A stretch of 64,000 nt of DNA from Diogma glabrata (GCA_963693315.1 OY856188.1:97128915-97192914); one strand, 5' to 3'. Shown: positions 47,001 to 60,085, counted from the stretch's first letter. Numbers and translations: made by a program. The notes: generated by a model not told the origin, from the sequence alone.

Positions 47001-48300
47001 AGATGGCAACACATACAAAATCGAATCCAGAGCTTTTGCAAAAGTTTCCATAACGATTATTTCAATCACCTACTACTGCACAGATCTGTTACTGCACAGA
47101 TCTGTATTTTAAAGTTGTTGATAGAAATACTTCCAAATGTTCTAATTATACAATTATTTTTTAAATTTTAACGCAAATGACATTAGAACCATTAAATTCT
47201 TAAAAGAATTTTGTTTCGTGCAATCTTTTTTGTTGAACTCAGAAATCTCTAACTGCAATTCAATTGTTATTAAAAAGAAAAAAATTATTTAAGAGAACAA
47301 ACTATTTACAGATTCATTTTGACCACGGCTTGTTGTGACTGGTTGATGTTATTATTTTGAACCAGATCCGATTTATTACCCGCATCATATACCATTCGCT
47401 TTATAGGGTGGATAGGCGGTTAAAAACGTTCCAACTGGAGGTATGTGAAAATCTGCATTGGTGAATTTTTTTTTGTTTAAGTCGAGAACGTGCCGTTTGC
47501 CACTGTTGTTTTGTGTTGTAATAGATATGCAGTGCAAGTAATCGTCATTATTTCACTGTGAATTGATCAAAATTAATTTGGGTAATTACTGCTGGAGCTA
47601 GATGTTTGGATTGTTTGATTGATATTTTTAAGTTTAAATAAACTTAACAACGTCCCTGGAGAAGCGATTTCTTTGTATGTTTCGATAATATTCAAGAACC
47701 AACTGTATTTTTTTTACTGCTATTTGGTTTGAAACATAACACCATTCAACGATCATCTATACAACGCTCGTCAATTCATCAGCCATCTGTTTTCTACAGT
47801 TATCAAAGGTATTTTCCCACACCTGATGATAACAAAAAAATTTCAAATATTTGTTTTTATCTATATTTCATGGACATAGATAAGGAGATAGTAAAACAAA
47901 AGTTTTTTTAAGGAATCGAGTTTGGGTTAGAAAAATCGAAAAAGATTTTTTTTTTTTTTTTTTTTAATTCAATGTTAGGCATGTTTAGTGTTAACCAATA
48001 TAGATCAACGTCTCTGAATATTCGAAGATACCATGCTAACTAGGGAACTAGGGTTCGAAGATGAAAACATTTGAAATTTTTATTATTCGTTTAATTTTGA
48101 AACTATGTATTATCTTTTCTTTCGTTAGAATAAAGGTCAAACTAAATTATAAACAGGAATAAATTTGACAACAATGGCTTATGATCAGAAGTCTCTCCGC
48201 GACGTCGTTAAGACTAATATACTGATTCCCTATTTATGGTAATATATGACTTTATAAGACGGTAGTTTGACGTAAAATGATCTGTGATCTGTAGGTTGCA
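47001..48300. other. Spacer between BEL/Pao and Helitron remnants
   Basis: AT-rich, with a long T run (47947-47966). The end of the BEL/Pao element and the 5' end of the Helitron should lie here, but neither is recognisable. Confidence 0.5.
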
Positions 48301-48315
48301 AAATGACATTGTTTT

Positions 48316-50400
48316 GTGGTCGTACGGACTAGTGTGTATTATTTGCGACATCAAAGAAGAAAAAAACTTGAAACAACACTCGAAAGAGAATCAAAACTAC
48401 AACGCGACGAAAGTGGAACCAGTGCTGCTCGAATACGTATCTGGGACAATTTAGAGTACGCAGCTTTTAACTATCATCCATCAGCAGATTATGTGAAGGA
48501 AAGAAGTGGACGCAGGTGAAACATCAAGTATGTGCTGTAGCCAAGGAAAAATTAAACTACCTCAATTAATGGATCCATCCGAACAACAACGTATCCTTCT
48601 GATTGGAGATTCAGCAGGTTCAAAACATTTTCATCCGAATATCAGCAGATAGAACTCATATTTTCATAATTTTGAACTTCGACAAACGAACTCAAATACA
48701 AGAATGTCACAAACGAATAAAATTTCTGTTATGGACTTTTATGCGTATAAGATGCGTACTCTTCAAATTTCAACGTATTGCAAGGAATCAAGGATCTGTT
48801 CCATCAATTTGTTGCAGACATGTATGTCAAAATTTTAAGTGAAAGTCTGAGGTACATTCAACTCAATCAGAAGATGCCCAGAGTGGAGCAGTATGCACGT
48901 TTGACGGACGGATTGGAATAGTTGCCGACATTGGGCAGTTAATTATCTTGTGTGCCAGCTTTACCGATGAGCCCAGATACATGCATTAGCGTACTCAATA
49001 TGCCATGATCTATCTGAAAAACTACGGTAGGCCGTACCTAATTATCACTTTTACATGCAATCCAAATTGACCAAAGATACAAAAAGACTATTTGTCGCAC
49101 AAGAACAACATGATCGTCATAATTTGTTAACAAGAACATTTCATCAAAAGCAAAAAACACTCGTGATTCTCATTACAAAAGCCAATGTTTTTGGTGAATT
49201 TCAATGCCATATGTACACAATAGAGTGGCAGAAACGAGAACCTCTTCATGCCGACATTCTGTTTTGGCTTAAAGCTATATTATATGTTTACCCAGTATAG
49301 ATGACTGCATCAGTGCAGAAATCCCTAACCCACAAGAAGGCTTAGTACTTTACACCAGTGTAACAAACCACATAATGTATGGCCTCTGTGGATCTTTAAA
49401 TCCCAACTCTGCATGTATGTAGAATGGAAAAGCGATATCCACAAAGATACACAGACAGGGCCAGACGGATATCCGCTCTATCATCGGAAAAGCCCACAAC
49501 ACGAAGGATTTACTACAAATATCAATTTTCGAGGTTCAGATGTTTCTTTGTACTGTCGTCCTATATTAACAAAAATTTTCAACGCATACATCAATGTAGA
49601 ATATTGTAATTCGGTGAAGTCGATAAAGTACGTCTGTAAGTACGTTAACAAATGATCAGATATAGCTGTGTTTGACATCACCAGAGGACGTAATGAGGTT
49701 GATGAAATTCATCTCCATGAAATGGGAAGATAAAAAAGCAGCAACGACGCTTTATGGAGAATATTAACATTCCAATTCACGAACGACACCCCATAGTGAT
49801 TCATCTTAGCCTTCATCTAAGCTTAGCCTAGAGCAAATTCTGCTCAACGTGCACAATCAGTTCAAGAAACACTAACGTCTTTTTACAAACTCTGTGCCCA
49901 AAATGAGTTTGTAGGCACTCTTTTGTATAACCAAGTCCCAACATACCACACTTGGAACAACACATAGAAGACGTGTATCTGCCTTGAACAAGGACATATT
50001 GTCCTTGAATATTCTGGAATAAGGTCCAGCAATGCATTCGGTCATGTGTACACCGTTCTTTCAAATAACAATTAATGCTTTCACCTGCGACTACTACTGC
50101 ATGAAGTACTCGACTCAGTTTCGTTTACAGACCTAAGAACATTTGATTCAAAGGTGTGTGATACTTATAAAGGAGCTTGCAAGCTGAGGGGGCTTTTGGA
50201 GAATGATGAACATTGGTATAAAGCGAGGATCAAACGAGGATCAAATTATATCGATGGGTGGATTAAACATAAAAAATTTGGATTTGCACAACCTCATCAA
50301 AATCATGAATCCAGCCTACCCAAATGAAGAAACAACGGAAAGAAGAGAAGAGAAGAAGAATAAGCCAAAATTGGTTCACAATCAAAAGGAAGTATTATGA
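48316..50400 (+). pseudogene. Helitron N-terminal and Rep (HUH) region
   Basis: LEYAAFNYHPSADYVKE (about 48451) and SQGKIKLPQLMDPSEQQ (about 48538) match the conserved N-terminal part. The Rep core at 49055-49300 has LTRTFHQKQKTLVILITKA, then FGEFQCHMYTIEWQKREPLH. The HUH motif appears as H-A-D (49247-49255) where H-A-H is expected, a direct hit on a metal ligand. Then come DTQTGPDGYPLYHRKSPQ (about 49440), SPILTKIFNAYINVEYCNS-like sequence (about 49560) and KYVCKYVNK (49626-49652), the Tyr-Lys-rich nicking motif. A stop directly follows. Frameshifts separate these parts. Confidence 0.85.
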
Positions 50401-50429
50401 AAGATTATAAAGTCAGTTTTTGGTAGCTG

Positions 50430-51115
50430 AAGTGGCATATTTTTTTGGATACTTCTGGAGGTACAGGGCAAACTTTTCTCATTAATCTTTTTTTGGCTAA
50501 TTTACGACAACAAATGAAATTGCCTTGGCTGTTGCTTCATCATGCATTGCTACTACTTTATTGACAGGAACAAGAACAACTCACTCGGCATTCGAATTGC
50601 TCTTAAATCTTGCAAGTACAGAGGCTCTGTAATATTTAAAGAAATTCGGGCAAAACCAAGGTCTACAGGACTGCAAACTCATCGTCTGAGATGGATGTAC
50701 TATGTCGCACAAAGCTGCATTAAAAGTAATTAATGTCACTTTAAGGGACCTGAAACATAATAATGATAAAATGGGAGGCATTACGAGTTTATGCCACCGG
50801 CGATCTTTCTGCCCAGCCATTTGCAGATAATCTACTTCAACTGGGGAATGGTGCTATAAATTAGGATAATCAAGATAAATGCATAGCGATGCAAAGTGTT
50901 GGAACGATTGTCAAATTAAAAACCAACAAGAGCTTAAAGAAGTGGCACTTAGTGTAGCCCGGCACTTTTCTGATTATGCATGACTGTGCCAAAGAGCTAT
51001 TCTTGTCTCAAGAAACAAAGCTTTCAGTACCATCAACAAGCAACTTTTACAGGAGTTGCCTGGTGGTCTTCATATTTTTAAATCTATCGACATAATTTAG
51101 TTTTGGGCAGATGCG
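50430..51115 (+). pseudogene. Helitron helicase (Pif1-like) region
   Basis: DTSGGTGQTFLINLFLANLR (50448-50507) is the Walker A region; the invariant Lys has become Gln (caa, 50469-50471). Next are IALAVASSCIATTLL (about 50518), a DEC-type box region (about 50690), then VTLRDLKHNNDKMGGI (about 50735) and AILVSRNKAFSTINKQLLQE (about 50999), the C-terminal helicase block. Frames change several times. Motif identities are to the Helitron/Pif1 family from general knowledge. Confidence 0.8.
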
Positions 51116-51136
51116 ATATTTTTCAACCTTCCTGCA

Positions 51137-52140
51137 CTGTTATTTATTTATTTATTATTATTATCATTATAAAACGATACAGTTAAGGCAAGCCTTCTCA
51201 AAGTCTGTACCGAGTGATATACATTTACAAGTAATTAACAAACAAGTAATTAACATTAAGGAAAGGACAATACAATTATTGAAATGAGACATAATAATTA
51301 CTTAATACTGACATAAAATACTGATATTCACAACAATAATAATACTTATATATTTATAAATTGAACTATTCAGTAAAATCTACCAAACAACAATATATGT
51401 ACTTAATAATAAAGATGGATAGTGAGTTGAAAATGATAAAAAATGAAAAAAAAATGTACAAAAATGTATGATTGAAATAAAAAATTTAATAATTCAATAA
51501 TTCAATGGCTTGATTTGACAAAATGGCTAAAGCAGTTTCTTTTAAATATGCCAAGAGTATTTGAGCATTTTGTATGTTCAGGAAGATTATTGTAGATGTT
51601 AATACCATGAACGAAAATAGAGTCTGAAAATTGTTTACACGAGTATCTGCTACTAAGAAACTGAAGTCTACGTGTGCGCATGGAAGAACCAAACTGTAAC
51701 AAAGAAGATAAATAAGGCGGATGATGGACATGCAAGATCTTAAATAAAAAGCAACACATACGATATTGTAAATAAGAAAAGAACTTGCAACCCATAATTC
51801 GAGACATGATCATACCGCTTAAGTTTATGGACATAACGTGTACAATTGTTAAATGCGACTTGCAGCGACTTTTAGAATCAAAGTCGGAATTGTAAAACAG
51901 AACATCACAATATGTAAAGAGTGGTACAATTAGAGCTTTGATAAACAGCAAGCGTATATTTAAAGGAACAAAGTGTTGAAATTGACGCAAGCAATGTAGA
52001 GAAAAATTTACTTTACGACAAACTTGATTTATGTGATCAGACCATGTGAGAGTACTGTTCCTATTCGTCGAGAAAACCTCGCAGTAAAACCGTCATTACA
52101 ATAATTCAGTTTTGGTCAGTACTTACAGTTTTTAATGTAC
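51137..52140 (-). mobile_element. 5'-truncated LINE (Jockey/CR1-like), minus strand
   Basis: Inserted in the minus direction just after the last Helitron block. The element's 3' end is at about 51137-51176 and carries a simple TTATTTATTTATTATTATTA tail on the plus strand (AAT/AAAT repeats on the element strand), as in several non-LTR clades. The coding part covers only the RT C-terminal region. The 5' truncation point is about 52140. Confidence 0.8.
51502..52110 (-). pseudogene. RT C-terminal domain of the truncated LINE
   Basis: The minus frame reads LTWSDHINQVCRKVNFSLHC (about 52055-51995), then FVPLNIRLLFIKALIVPLFT, YCDVLFYNSD, then GCKFFSYLQYRMCCFLFKIL, HHPPYLSSLL and FVHGINIYNNLPEH, ending at 51502. 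The pattern R..LP...R..L....I.P...Y.D and ...INLYNSLP is that of the post-catalytic region of Jockey/CR1-like RTs. The frame is open over about 200 codons, better preserved than the older elements nearby. The catalytic palm is absent because of truncation. Confidence 0.8.
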
Positions 52141-52721
52141 ATAGTTAATAAATACTCATAAACATAACCGTTCACATAAAGTCGCAATTTTATGTCACTG
52201 TCACAAGCAAACAGTAGTCTACTACTAAATTTGTTTATACAATTATGACGCATTTACAATTCAAGAATTAAGTAGACGATGGTCACACGGGTTCCTGTGT
52301 AAAAAGATTAAATAAAATACATGCAAAATAAAAACGACGTTAATGATTCTCGAAAATTTTTGAGTTTTCAATGCAATGAAATTTTGGATTCACTTCGAAT
52401 AATCTAGATATGTATTAAAATTGTATTTAACGAATTAATTTTGTAGGATAAGAGACAGTTCAAATTAGAAAACGATTACATTAAAACAGTTGGAATGCGA
52501 TAGTGCAAACTGTAGACAGAGAGAATTAATTTTAAAGGAAACGCCGTATCGCGAACAATAAATCGTGTATATAAAAGTATAGTGAATTTTAATTGTAAGT
52601 AAAAATTTTTTAGTGTAATTAAGAAATATTTTGTGTATTATTTTTGGGATAATCACTAGCCTAAAAGTTATTCTATCTAGCCTTGAACTCAACGGCAATA
52701 TTCTGGGACATGGCTTTATAT
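52141..52721. other. AT-rich spacer, nothing recognised
   Basis: No coding motif seen. Confidence 0.55.
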
Positions 52722-53729
52722 ATTCTTACTAGAGCATTCAAAAACGAATTTTCGAGTATTCGAATATCCGATTAATTTGGGTATATTTTAAGTATTCGTT
52801 ATTCGAATATTTATACGCGAATATTCGAATATTTTTTATCTCCCAAAATAAAATGGTTTTCCATTCCAAAAAGTGCTTGACGTATAAACTCCGCTTAATA
52901 TTGCAGTCAAAGAACTTAGCAAAAAAATTTAACACTTATGACAGCCGAAGGCATATGCAAGTTCTTATTTACTTCTCTAACGGAACGGAAAAGTGATTAA
53001 AGTAAAATCTTACTCAACGAAATTAGGAAACAAATGGATCAGAAAATAAACAAAACTTTAATAACCTTATTTCTATATCTTGACACTGGAGTTATACCAC
53101 ATCCGAACGAATATTTTGATTACGCAAAGAAAACTGCTGTGAAAACTTTCTCGCCTCCTCAGCCTTCAAAGATGTACCAGATCCTAGCGATGAAAACAGT
53201 GATAGCTAGTTGCAGGTATCTTGTTATATAATAATGACGCAGTTGCAGTCAACAATCAAAGTAAAAATATGTTGCAACAAAAGCTGAACTAGCGATTAGC
53301 TCAATTACCGATTCCACGACACGAGATACAGTAACAGTGGTAATGAAAATCGCGGTTAATAGCTTAAAAAAACATTTTTGGTATTTAAATTCGTTCAAAA
53401 AAAGAACAGATAAATTAGACAACTTGAATAATCCTCTATTGACCATCAGCCCCACTTCAACAAAACTAAAAGGGGTTTCTCTACGGCGGGATATCTGAAA
53501 TAAGAAGTAGCCTAATATTTAAACATCTAAATGCACTTCTCTTTTTTGAATGCATATTTTATTACAAGAAAATAAATAAAATAAAATGCATAATATGTTA
53601 AACCTGTTTGATTTCTTAGTACTTCTTTTACTATTCGAATACTAACCGAATATTCGGATATTTAAAGAAAAAGTTATTCGATATTCGGATAACTCAAAAT
53701 GTCGAATAACTGAATACTCAAATTCTTAC
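52722..53729 (+). mobile_element. hAT DNA transposon hAT-2 with 8-bp target duplication
   Basis: The same 8-mer, attcttac, occurs at 52722-52729 and 53722-53729. Between them (52730-53721, 992 bp) the ends TAGAGCATTCAA and its mirror TTGAATACTCAA are imperfect terminal inverted repeats (10 of 12 positions). Subterminal parts are crowded with TATTCGAATATTCG-like words (52745-52835 and 53630-53710), analogous to the TACCCGGGTA words of hAT-1. A decayed transposase lies on the plus strand. Too short to be autonomous. Confidence 0.88.
53030..53565 (+). pseudogene. hAT transposase remnant of hAT-2
   Basis: MDQKINKTLITLFLYLDTGV then FDYAKKTAVKTFS (53034-53150) corresponds to the region LITLLLYLHHCIFSKG...YATKISTKQL of hAT-1. 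Near 53455-53560, across frames, FSTAGYISEIRSS-like sequence followed by NALLFF resembles the hAT dimerisation block. Many stops and shifts; N-terminal part missing. Confidence 0.65.
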
Positions 53730-53813
53730 CATTCACTCACGGAAAAAACTGGTCTCATTTGTATTCAATTTTTTTAATTTTTAACCGTGTTAAGTTACAT
53801 CACCCGTAAATAA

Positions 53814-53869
53814 GTTGAGACAACCTCGCGTTATAATAATAGTTGAGACAGCCTCGCGTTATAATAATA
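53814..53869 (+). repeat. 28-bp tandem duplication
   Basis: gttgagacaacctcgcgtta followed by taataata, repeated once with a single change (caacc to cagcc). gttgagacaat recurs at about 54251. Confidence 0.9.
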
Positions 53870-56800
53870 GATATTTATTTATCCATTTATGATAATAATT
53901 ACAAAACAAATAAAAATTGACACAACATCGATTAATCAATTTGGACAAAATTGTACAATTTTTTCTTAAAGTTATTTAAGCCGATTTCCCATTGTATTTA
54001 ATTCGGCAACTGATTAAATTCTTTCAATCCTTTTTATAGCAGTTGGATTTGTGATGTGGTATGCAGATTGCAGATATTGTCATTGTTTCTCAACTCATAA
54101 AAATTTGTTTCACCTCTACACTGAAAAAACATGTTCTATTTTCAATCGAAATGTAGTTGTCTCAATCTCACCGTGCGGCAAGATATGGCGAATAGAAATA
54201 CGAAATTGTATACAGTTGAACGAACGGTGTGCAGTTATAGAACGATGTAGTTGAGACAATCACACGTAATATTTATGTGAAAATTAAATATAGTTCAATT
54301 AAATTCAAATTTTTCAATTTTGAAATAAAAACTGCATGATATATATAAGGCCAAAGAAAATTTTTTTCACGGAAATAGTTATTAACTTTATTCAACTACT
54401 GTTATTTTGGATGTAACACTTTATATTTGAAATTAACATCATTTTGTCACTCACGGTGAAATTGTTTGTAAATATTTTTTCTTTGTTGGAATAATAAACT
54501 GCCAACTTCGAGATAAGGTTGTCTTTACTTCAATTTTTTTCAGGATAGTTTAGTCAAACAATCCTTCGACTTCATTCAAGTGGGTTTTAGCATGAAGCTA
54601 CAAACAAAAAGGACTAAGCTTAACAATTATGTAGTTATGTAGTTAATATAAACCAATCATACAAAAGACTAAACTTACTCAACTAATTGAGATTTATGAA
54701 AAAATTTGTTGTTTTATTTTGATTTGAAAATTGTTTCTCAGAAACCTTTGTATTAAGAAAATTGCAAAATGTGCATTCAATAATATTTAAATAATTCCAT
54801 CGAATGTTCATCGATAATACAGTTTTTGATGTTGGCGGTATTGATGTTGTGAGAGAAGCAATAGTACGATTAAAGGAGTTTTTTGTGACTATATATAACG
54901 TATAAAGCGTCAAATTGTCATTTGAATTATTTTTGTAACTCTCGTATAGTTCTCTAGAGCCAAATGTCAAATTAAACAAACCATTGATTTTTTTAATAAT
55001 TAAAACGGCTGCCATAACGTTTATGTTTTAACCGATTTGTTTTTAATTGGCTAAAAAATCAAAAAAGTTGGTATAAAATTTAAGAAAATTAAAAACAAAA
55101 ACTAAAAATTAGTAATTTTGTAGATATCAAAACTGGAATCAATTAGTAATGGAACGAGATGGATGGAATTGATTCCACAAATTCGCTCCACGAGGAGCGA
55201 GGATGATAGTAAATTTTCTCCTTCAATATATGAAACCTTCAAGTCAACCTGTCTATATCGTTATCGTTCAAACTTAAAATAATATAATATTTTATAATAA
55301 CAAAATTTAGGACAGTTTAACCGAATTTATCACTGTCGTTCGTTAACTGAAAAAAAATTATTTGATGATGTTGACTGTTGAGTGATTTGAAAATAGAATA
55401 AAATTGATTGCTCCCTTGTGATCTTAATTCTTTATATTGGGTGTCAGGTTATTTGAATTAACCAAATAACTAAAACAATTCAGTGGTTTTGTTATGTATT
55501 TGTAGGGGTGGAATAGTTACAAATAATTTTATAAGGGATAATAACTTTGTATATTTTTTCTTGTAGAAATGGGTTGAAATTTAAAAATTATGAAATCTAA
55601 TAATATCTCTTTTTTACTTGAGTTGTTGGTTATGATGAATTTGAAATTTGAATGCAATCCACTTGCAATGTTATAATTGGAATGATGAATTAGTTGTGTT
55701 ACGGGAATAAAAATATAAAATAAATGAAAGGGATGAATAAAGCTAATTTTAATTTAAAAATATTTAAATTATTAAATATTTAAATTATTACAACGACCAC
55801 CTGATGTCGTTTGTATGAAAATTTTTGATTAAAATATATGTGACACGTGTAATCACTGATTATCAAATTTTTCAATTTAATATAAATTTATCATATATCT
55901 CACACGAGATCTCTCCAGATTTCTTAATTAAATGATTCATAAAATGTTAACCCAAAGGAAACCCAATATTAAATTATTTGTCCTTTCGTATATAAAAAAA
56001 AATCTTCACAAATTGAAAGATGATCATGTACGATCTTTCGATCATTGATCGTTCAATATATCCAAAGATCAAATTACTACACCATAATTTAATATGTTTT
56101 GATTCAATTTTGTTTTGTTTTTTGTTTAATCACATCAAATTATTCCAAACGGACGACCGTTCGTCCTCCTATTTAATTTGAGGTCTATATTTGATAGCTT
56201 AAACAACCAAAACCATAAAAAAAGGAACAGGTCACAAGACAGTGTAATGATTTTGTAATTTAATACCGGAATTATTGTAACCGGAAAATAATTGAAAACA
56301 TTTTTTTAGTTTTCAATAAAATCAAAGAAATGTCGATATCTTTGGAAATCGAAGAAACACAAAAGTCTCACGATGTAATTTTCACTTTGTTTTGTTTTGC
56401 ATATACGTTTTCTCAAGGATATGAAAGACCTTTTTTTGTAGTTAAAATTACTAACTTGAAAAATATTATTTTTTAAACATATATTGGACATTTTGATTTA
56501 TGTGAAAACAATTTTTTTTTGTTGAGATATTTAGTGTAAAAAGTCTAGACAGAATTATGTAAATTTAAATTAACTAAAGATATCGTAGACAAGAAGTCTA
56601 GAATGAGGTTTAAGTGAAACATGATCCGATTCGTACGAATGGAAATTAAGATTAGATAAGAATCCGCCCAAAATTAATTATTGAAATTTATTTCATGGGA
56701 AAAACTATTATTTCGGTGTTAATTTATTTAAGTTTTTCATAATTGAGTTTTTATTCGATTTGATTGATTTACAATGTCCAGTTTTTGAGAAATCCAGACA

Positions 56801-58573
56801 CAGAAATTCCTTTAAATAAATGAGAATTATATATCTGTCAGTGCTTCCATTAAATCAACTTTCTAACAGAAATCAGTATACATTTAATTTGTGAAGGTAA
56901 ATTGTTTCAGCAGCATGTTTCGTTTTGAAATGATAAACATAATTCATCATATAGCATAGAATGAATGCTAAGAGACCCGACATAATTAACTGTCTACATT
57001 AAACATTAATTGTCTACCTACACACAAATCCTCTAAACTCTACAACAACAATCCAACTCCCAACTTAAAAAACCTTTTATAAAATGTCACACAAAGAAAC
57101 AATTACAAAAAAGGCAATTTAAAAACTAAAACAATTTTTTTTTACAAATATTTCAATTTGCATTTTAATTATCACAAAAAAATATAAACTTTTGAGAAAA
57201 GATGGTTCTTTCGATTAATAAAAAATTTATAAAAGAATCATAAAAAAAATTAATGGATTATTAATTACATATTTTGCATAACTTTTATTCTTTTGTTAAA
57301 GAAAATAAAAATGAAAATAAAGAAACAAACAAAAGCAAAAATAACTTCTGGAAATTGACATTTTATTAGCTTAACTTTACTTTTATCTTGAACAAAAATA
57401 AATTAAGGATTTTTTGAAAGCTTAAAGTTGAAATAAATGACGAAATAATTTTTTTTTGTTAGCTTAAGTTGCCTACTTGAATTTTTTTATTTTTGAATAA
57501 TTCAAACCTCCTTTCCATATAAATATCCTGAAAACAATAGTATTTAACGCAAAGTCAACTAAATCCTTTTCTTCTAAACATATTTCACATAACGTTCCGA
57601 GAGAAAAAAACACAAAAAAATTAAGATAAGAAAGTGATATAAGGCGGAGAGAAAAAAATATCCATTAAACTTCAACCATGAAAAAATAACACAAATAAAT
57701 AGAGCAAGGGTTGCATATTAACAATCTTCAACCCTCTAACTATCTCAAAGCCACAAATTCTAAACACAAAGATCAACCCTCACTAAAGTTTAACTTTATT
57801 TATTTTTTAAATATTCAAATGTTGGTTTTAGTGTTACGATAATTTTTTTTGTTGTTGTCACGATTAGAATCAAATAAACCGAAATAAAAATAAATTTTCA
57901 AATTTGTTGTTGTCTTTTTGTTGGATTTTCTAATTTTCAGAATACATATTCTAATGTAAGAAAACTAAAAAAGGGATATTTTGAGGATGAAATGAAAACT
58001 GAAATCCTTTTTTTTTGTGTTTGTTTTTTTTTTAAATTTAAGAAGAAACAAATGAACAAATCTTTTTTTGTTAGATAAGAAAAATTGTTTGAATTTGAAT
58101 TTCAAGGAAATTTATTATTTTATTTTGGAAATTATAAACAGTCCAAGGCTTTACTGATAAGCAAATTTGTGATAGACCTGGACTCCTGGCAGGTTTAGAG
58201 AGACATTTTCGAAACTTATCAGTGGTATTGAATGTAAACTTCAGTTTTTGTGGTTGAATCTTTTTTTTTCCTGTATAGAGTTAGCTTTGAGAATTAGACT
58301 AAACAGTGATTTTCTTTGTAAATGTAAATGAAATTTCTGGAAGTAACTGTTACATTGATCAAGTTTGGATATTCGATAAAGTGAAATTGCTTCTTGTTGA
58401 TGATTGTCATATAGATTATCTAAATTAATATTATTATGTTATCTGGAATGAACATGTGCCTCTAACATTGAATCTGTTTTCTGGTTTAAAACATTTAAAA
58501 GTCAATATTATCCCGACTAACAACAAACTGAATCGAATCGTTCAGAAAATTAAAAGAGCTGATGTGGTTAACT
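53870..58573. other. Long AT-rich spacer, nothing recognised
   Basis: Includes the 110-codon minus frame at 54683-55015, which has no recognisable motif. I did not find copies of the dispersed repeats here. Any host regulatory content is not visible to me. Confidence 0.55.
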
Positions 58574-58697
58574 CAGTAGGATCGAATTTCTGATAAGCAT
58601 ACATCATTTGCTCAATTCTGGTAGTCCATATTTGTCAGTAGGATCGAATTTCTGATAAGCATACATCATTTGCTCAATTCTGGCAGTCCATTTATCA
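58574..58697 (+). repeat. 62-bp tandem duplication
   Basis: cagtaggatcgaatttctga, taagcatacatcatttgctc, aattctgg, occurring at 58574-58635 and 58636-58697 with very few differences. Confidence 0.92.
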
Positions 58698-59115
58698 TAC
58701 TTCTATCGAGGCTCATCTTCAAAACAAAGAAAATCCAACATTTGATTTGTCTAATTTTTATTAATCAATTTTTCTTTTATTTACTTCAGATTTCGGTCAC
58801 TGTTTTTATGAGCTCGTTCGCAAATACAGAGAAACGAACAAATTTCATTAACATGATTTTCATTAACAGGGAGGTGTGCTACAACATATTTTTAATTGTT
58901 AATGTGAGCTTCTTTTCTTTTCTTTTCTATCTATATGATCTCAATTATATCTCAAGTGAATAGTTTATCTGAATTCTTTCTTTTAGGTATATTTCATATA
59001 AAAATCTACCTATTGTAATGTGCCTCATCTCGGAATTTCGGGAAAATTTGGGTGCCAAACGACTATATATGATAAGTGGAGACGGAAAAACAAAAAAAAA
59101 AATTATATATATTAA

Positions 59116-59600
59116 TTAATTTCTCTAGCGATTACTGTGATTATGTGTCAATAGACACAAGTGAAGATTAGTCATCTTCTTCTCACCGATACGAGTTTGT
59201 TATTCAATACTAGTATGTCTAGAGTATAACAAAACAGTGATCACTAGAGAAATTAATTGACTAAACCTGAATCTATTAAATATATGTTTATGTAAATTTT
59301 TTATTTTTTATACTTCGTTAGTTGTGTAACCTAATTTTTGGGTTATATTTAGCGTTGACATTTTTTGGTAGTTTATCTAGTCGGCTAGCCCTGATGAGAA
59401 TGATAAACTTTTTTAAAGATTAAAATTTTCTCATTGGTTCGAAACTAGGTCGGTCGAAAATTGTATGGATTGCAAAAAGTTTCATAATTTGCACCATAAT
59501 TTTTTAGAATCAGTTCTTATATTATTCTTGATGGGAGATTTTCCATCGAGGTGATGTTATATCACAAATAATTTACTGAATTAATTGTCGAGGCTTCATA
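59116..59600 (+). repeat. X-Y module copy 2 with internal hairpin
   Basis: Y (59139-59407) and X (59408-59597) match 6897-7167 and 6706-6895 closely over about 460 bp. In this copy the 5' side also forms a hairpin: ttaatttctctagcgattac (from 59116) mirrors gtgatcactagagaaattaa (to 59256) with about 2 mismatches in 23. Further in are tgtgtcaatagacaca and tagtatgtctagagta. No coding. Likely a small dispersed element. Confidence 0.8.
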
Positions 59601-59613
59601 CTAAAAAAATAAG

Positions 59614-60085
59614 TCTGTTTTTTAGATCCGTTATAACGGCCGTTTGAATACTCATATTTTTAAAAACTTCAAAAATTTAGAATCTTTTTATCAATTTCTT
59701 CCAAAAAAAAGACCTCTGCAGTTGAAAGTTTCTGAGTGAGCGGCTCCAACAAAAAAGCTTGCAAAACACAAAATGCGTTTGAAACAACCGGCACTCTCAC
59801 GGTCGCATTTGTGGAGCCAGATCAAAAAATTTTTTTAAAATGTGCGTTTTATGAATATCTTGGACAAGTTCGAAAATCAGATAAATCCAACACATGGTTA
59901 AGAAACTAGAGGATTTATATTAGAAAAAAAATTGGTTTTTTAAATCCGTTATAACGTCCGTTTGGATACTAATATTTTTAAAACCCTCATAAATTTAGAA
60001 TCTGTGGAAACATTTTAATCCGTTTCTTATAAACATAAATCTCTGCAGTTAGAGATTTTTGACTCGTCGGCTTCAACAAGCCCTA
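59614..60085 (+). repeat. Diverged tandem duplication, period about 318 bp
   Basis: Unit one (from 59614) and unit two (from 59932) share ttttttagatccgttataac, gtttgaatac/gtttggatac, atatttttaaaa and aatttagaatc, then a ctctgcagtt...tttttga block and a cggcttcaacaa end. Sequence between the matching parts is less similar. Confidence 0.7.

Larger units (their letters stand above)
48316..51115 (+). mobile_element. Helitron remnant (Rep/helicase)
   Basis: Fragments of the large Helitron Rep-helicase protein occur in order over 2.8 kb. The 5' TC and 3' hairpin-CTRR ends were not identified. The 3' side runs directly into a LINE insertion at about 51137. Confidence 0.85.

Noticed and set aside
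54683..55015. 110-codon minus-strand open frame as a gene
   Set aside because: No recognisable motif, same composition as the surrounding spacer, and no neighbouring exon or promoter signal.
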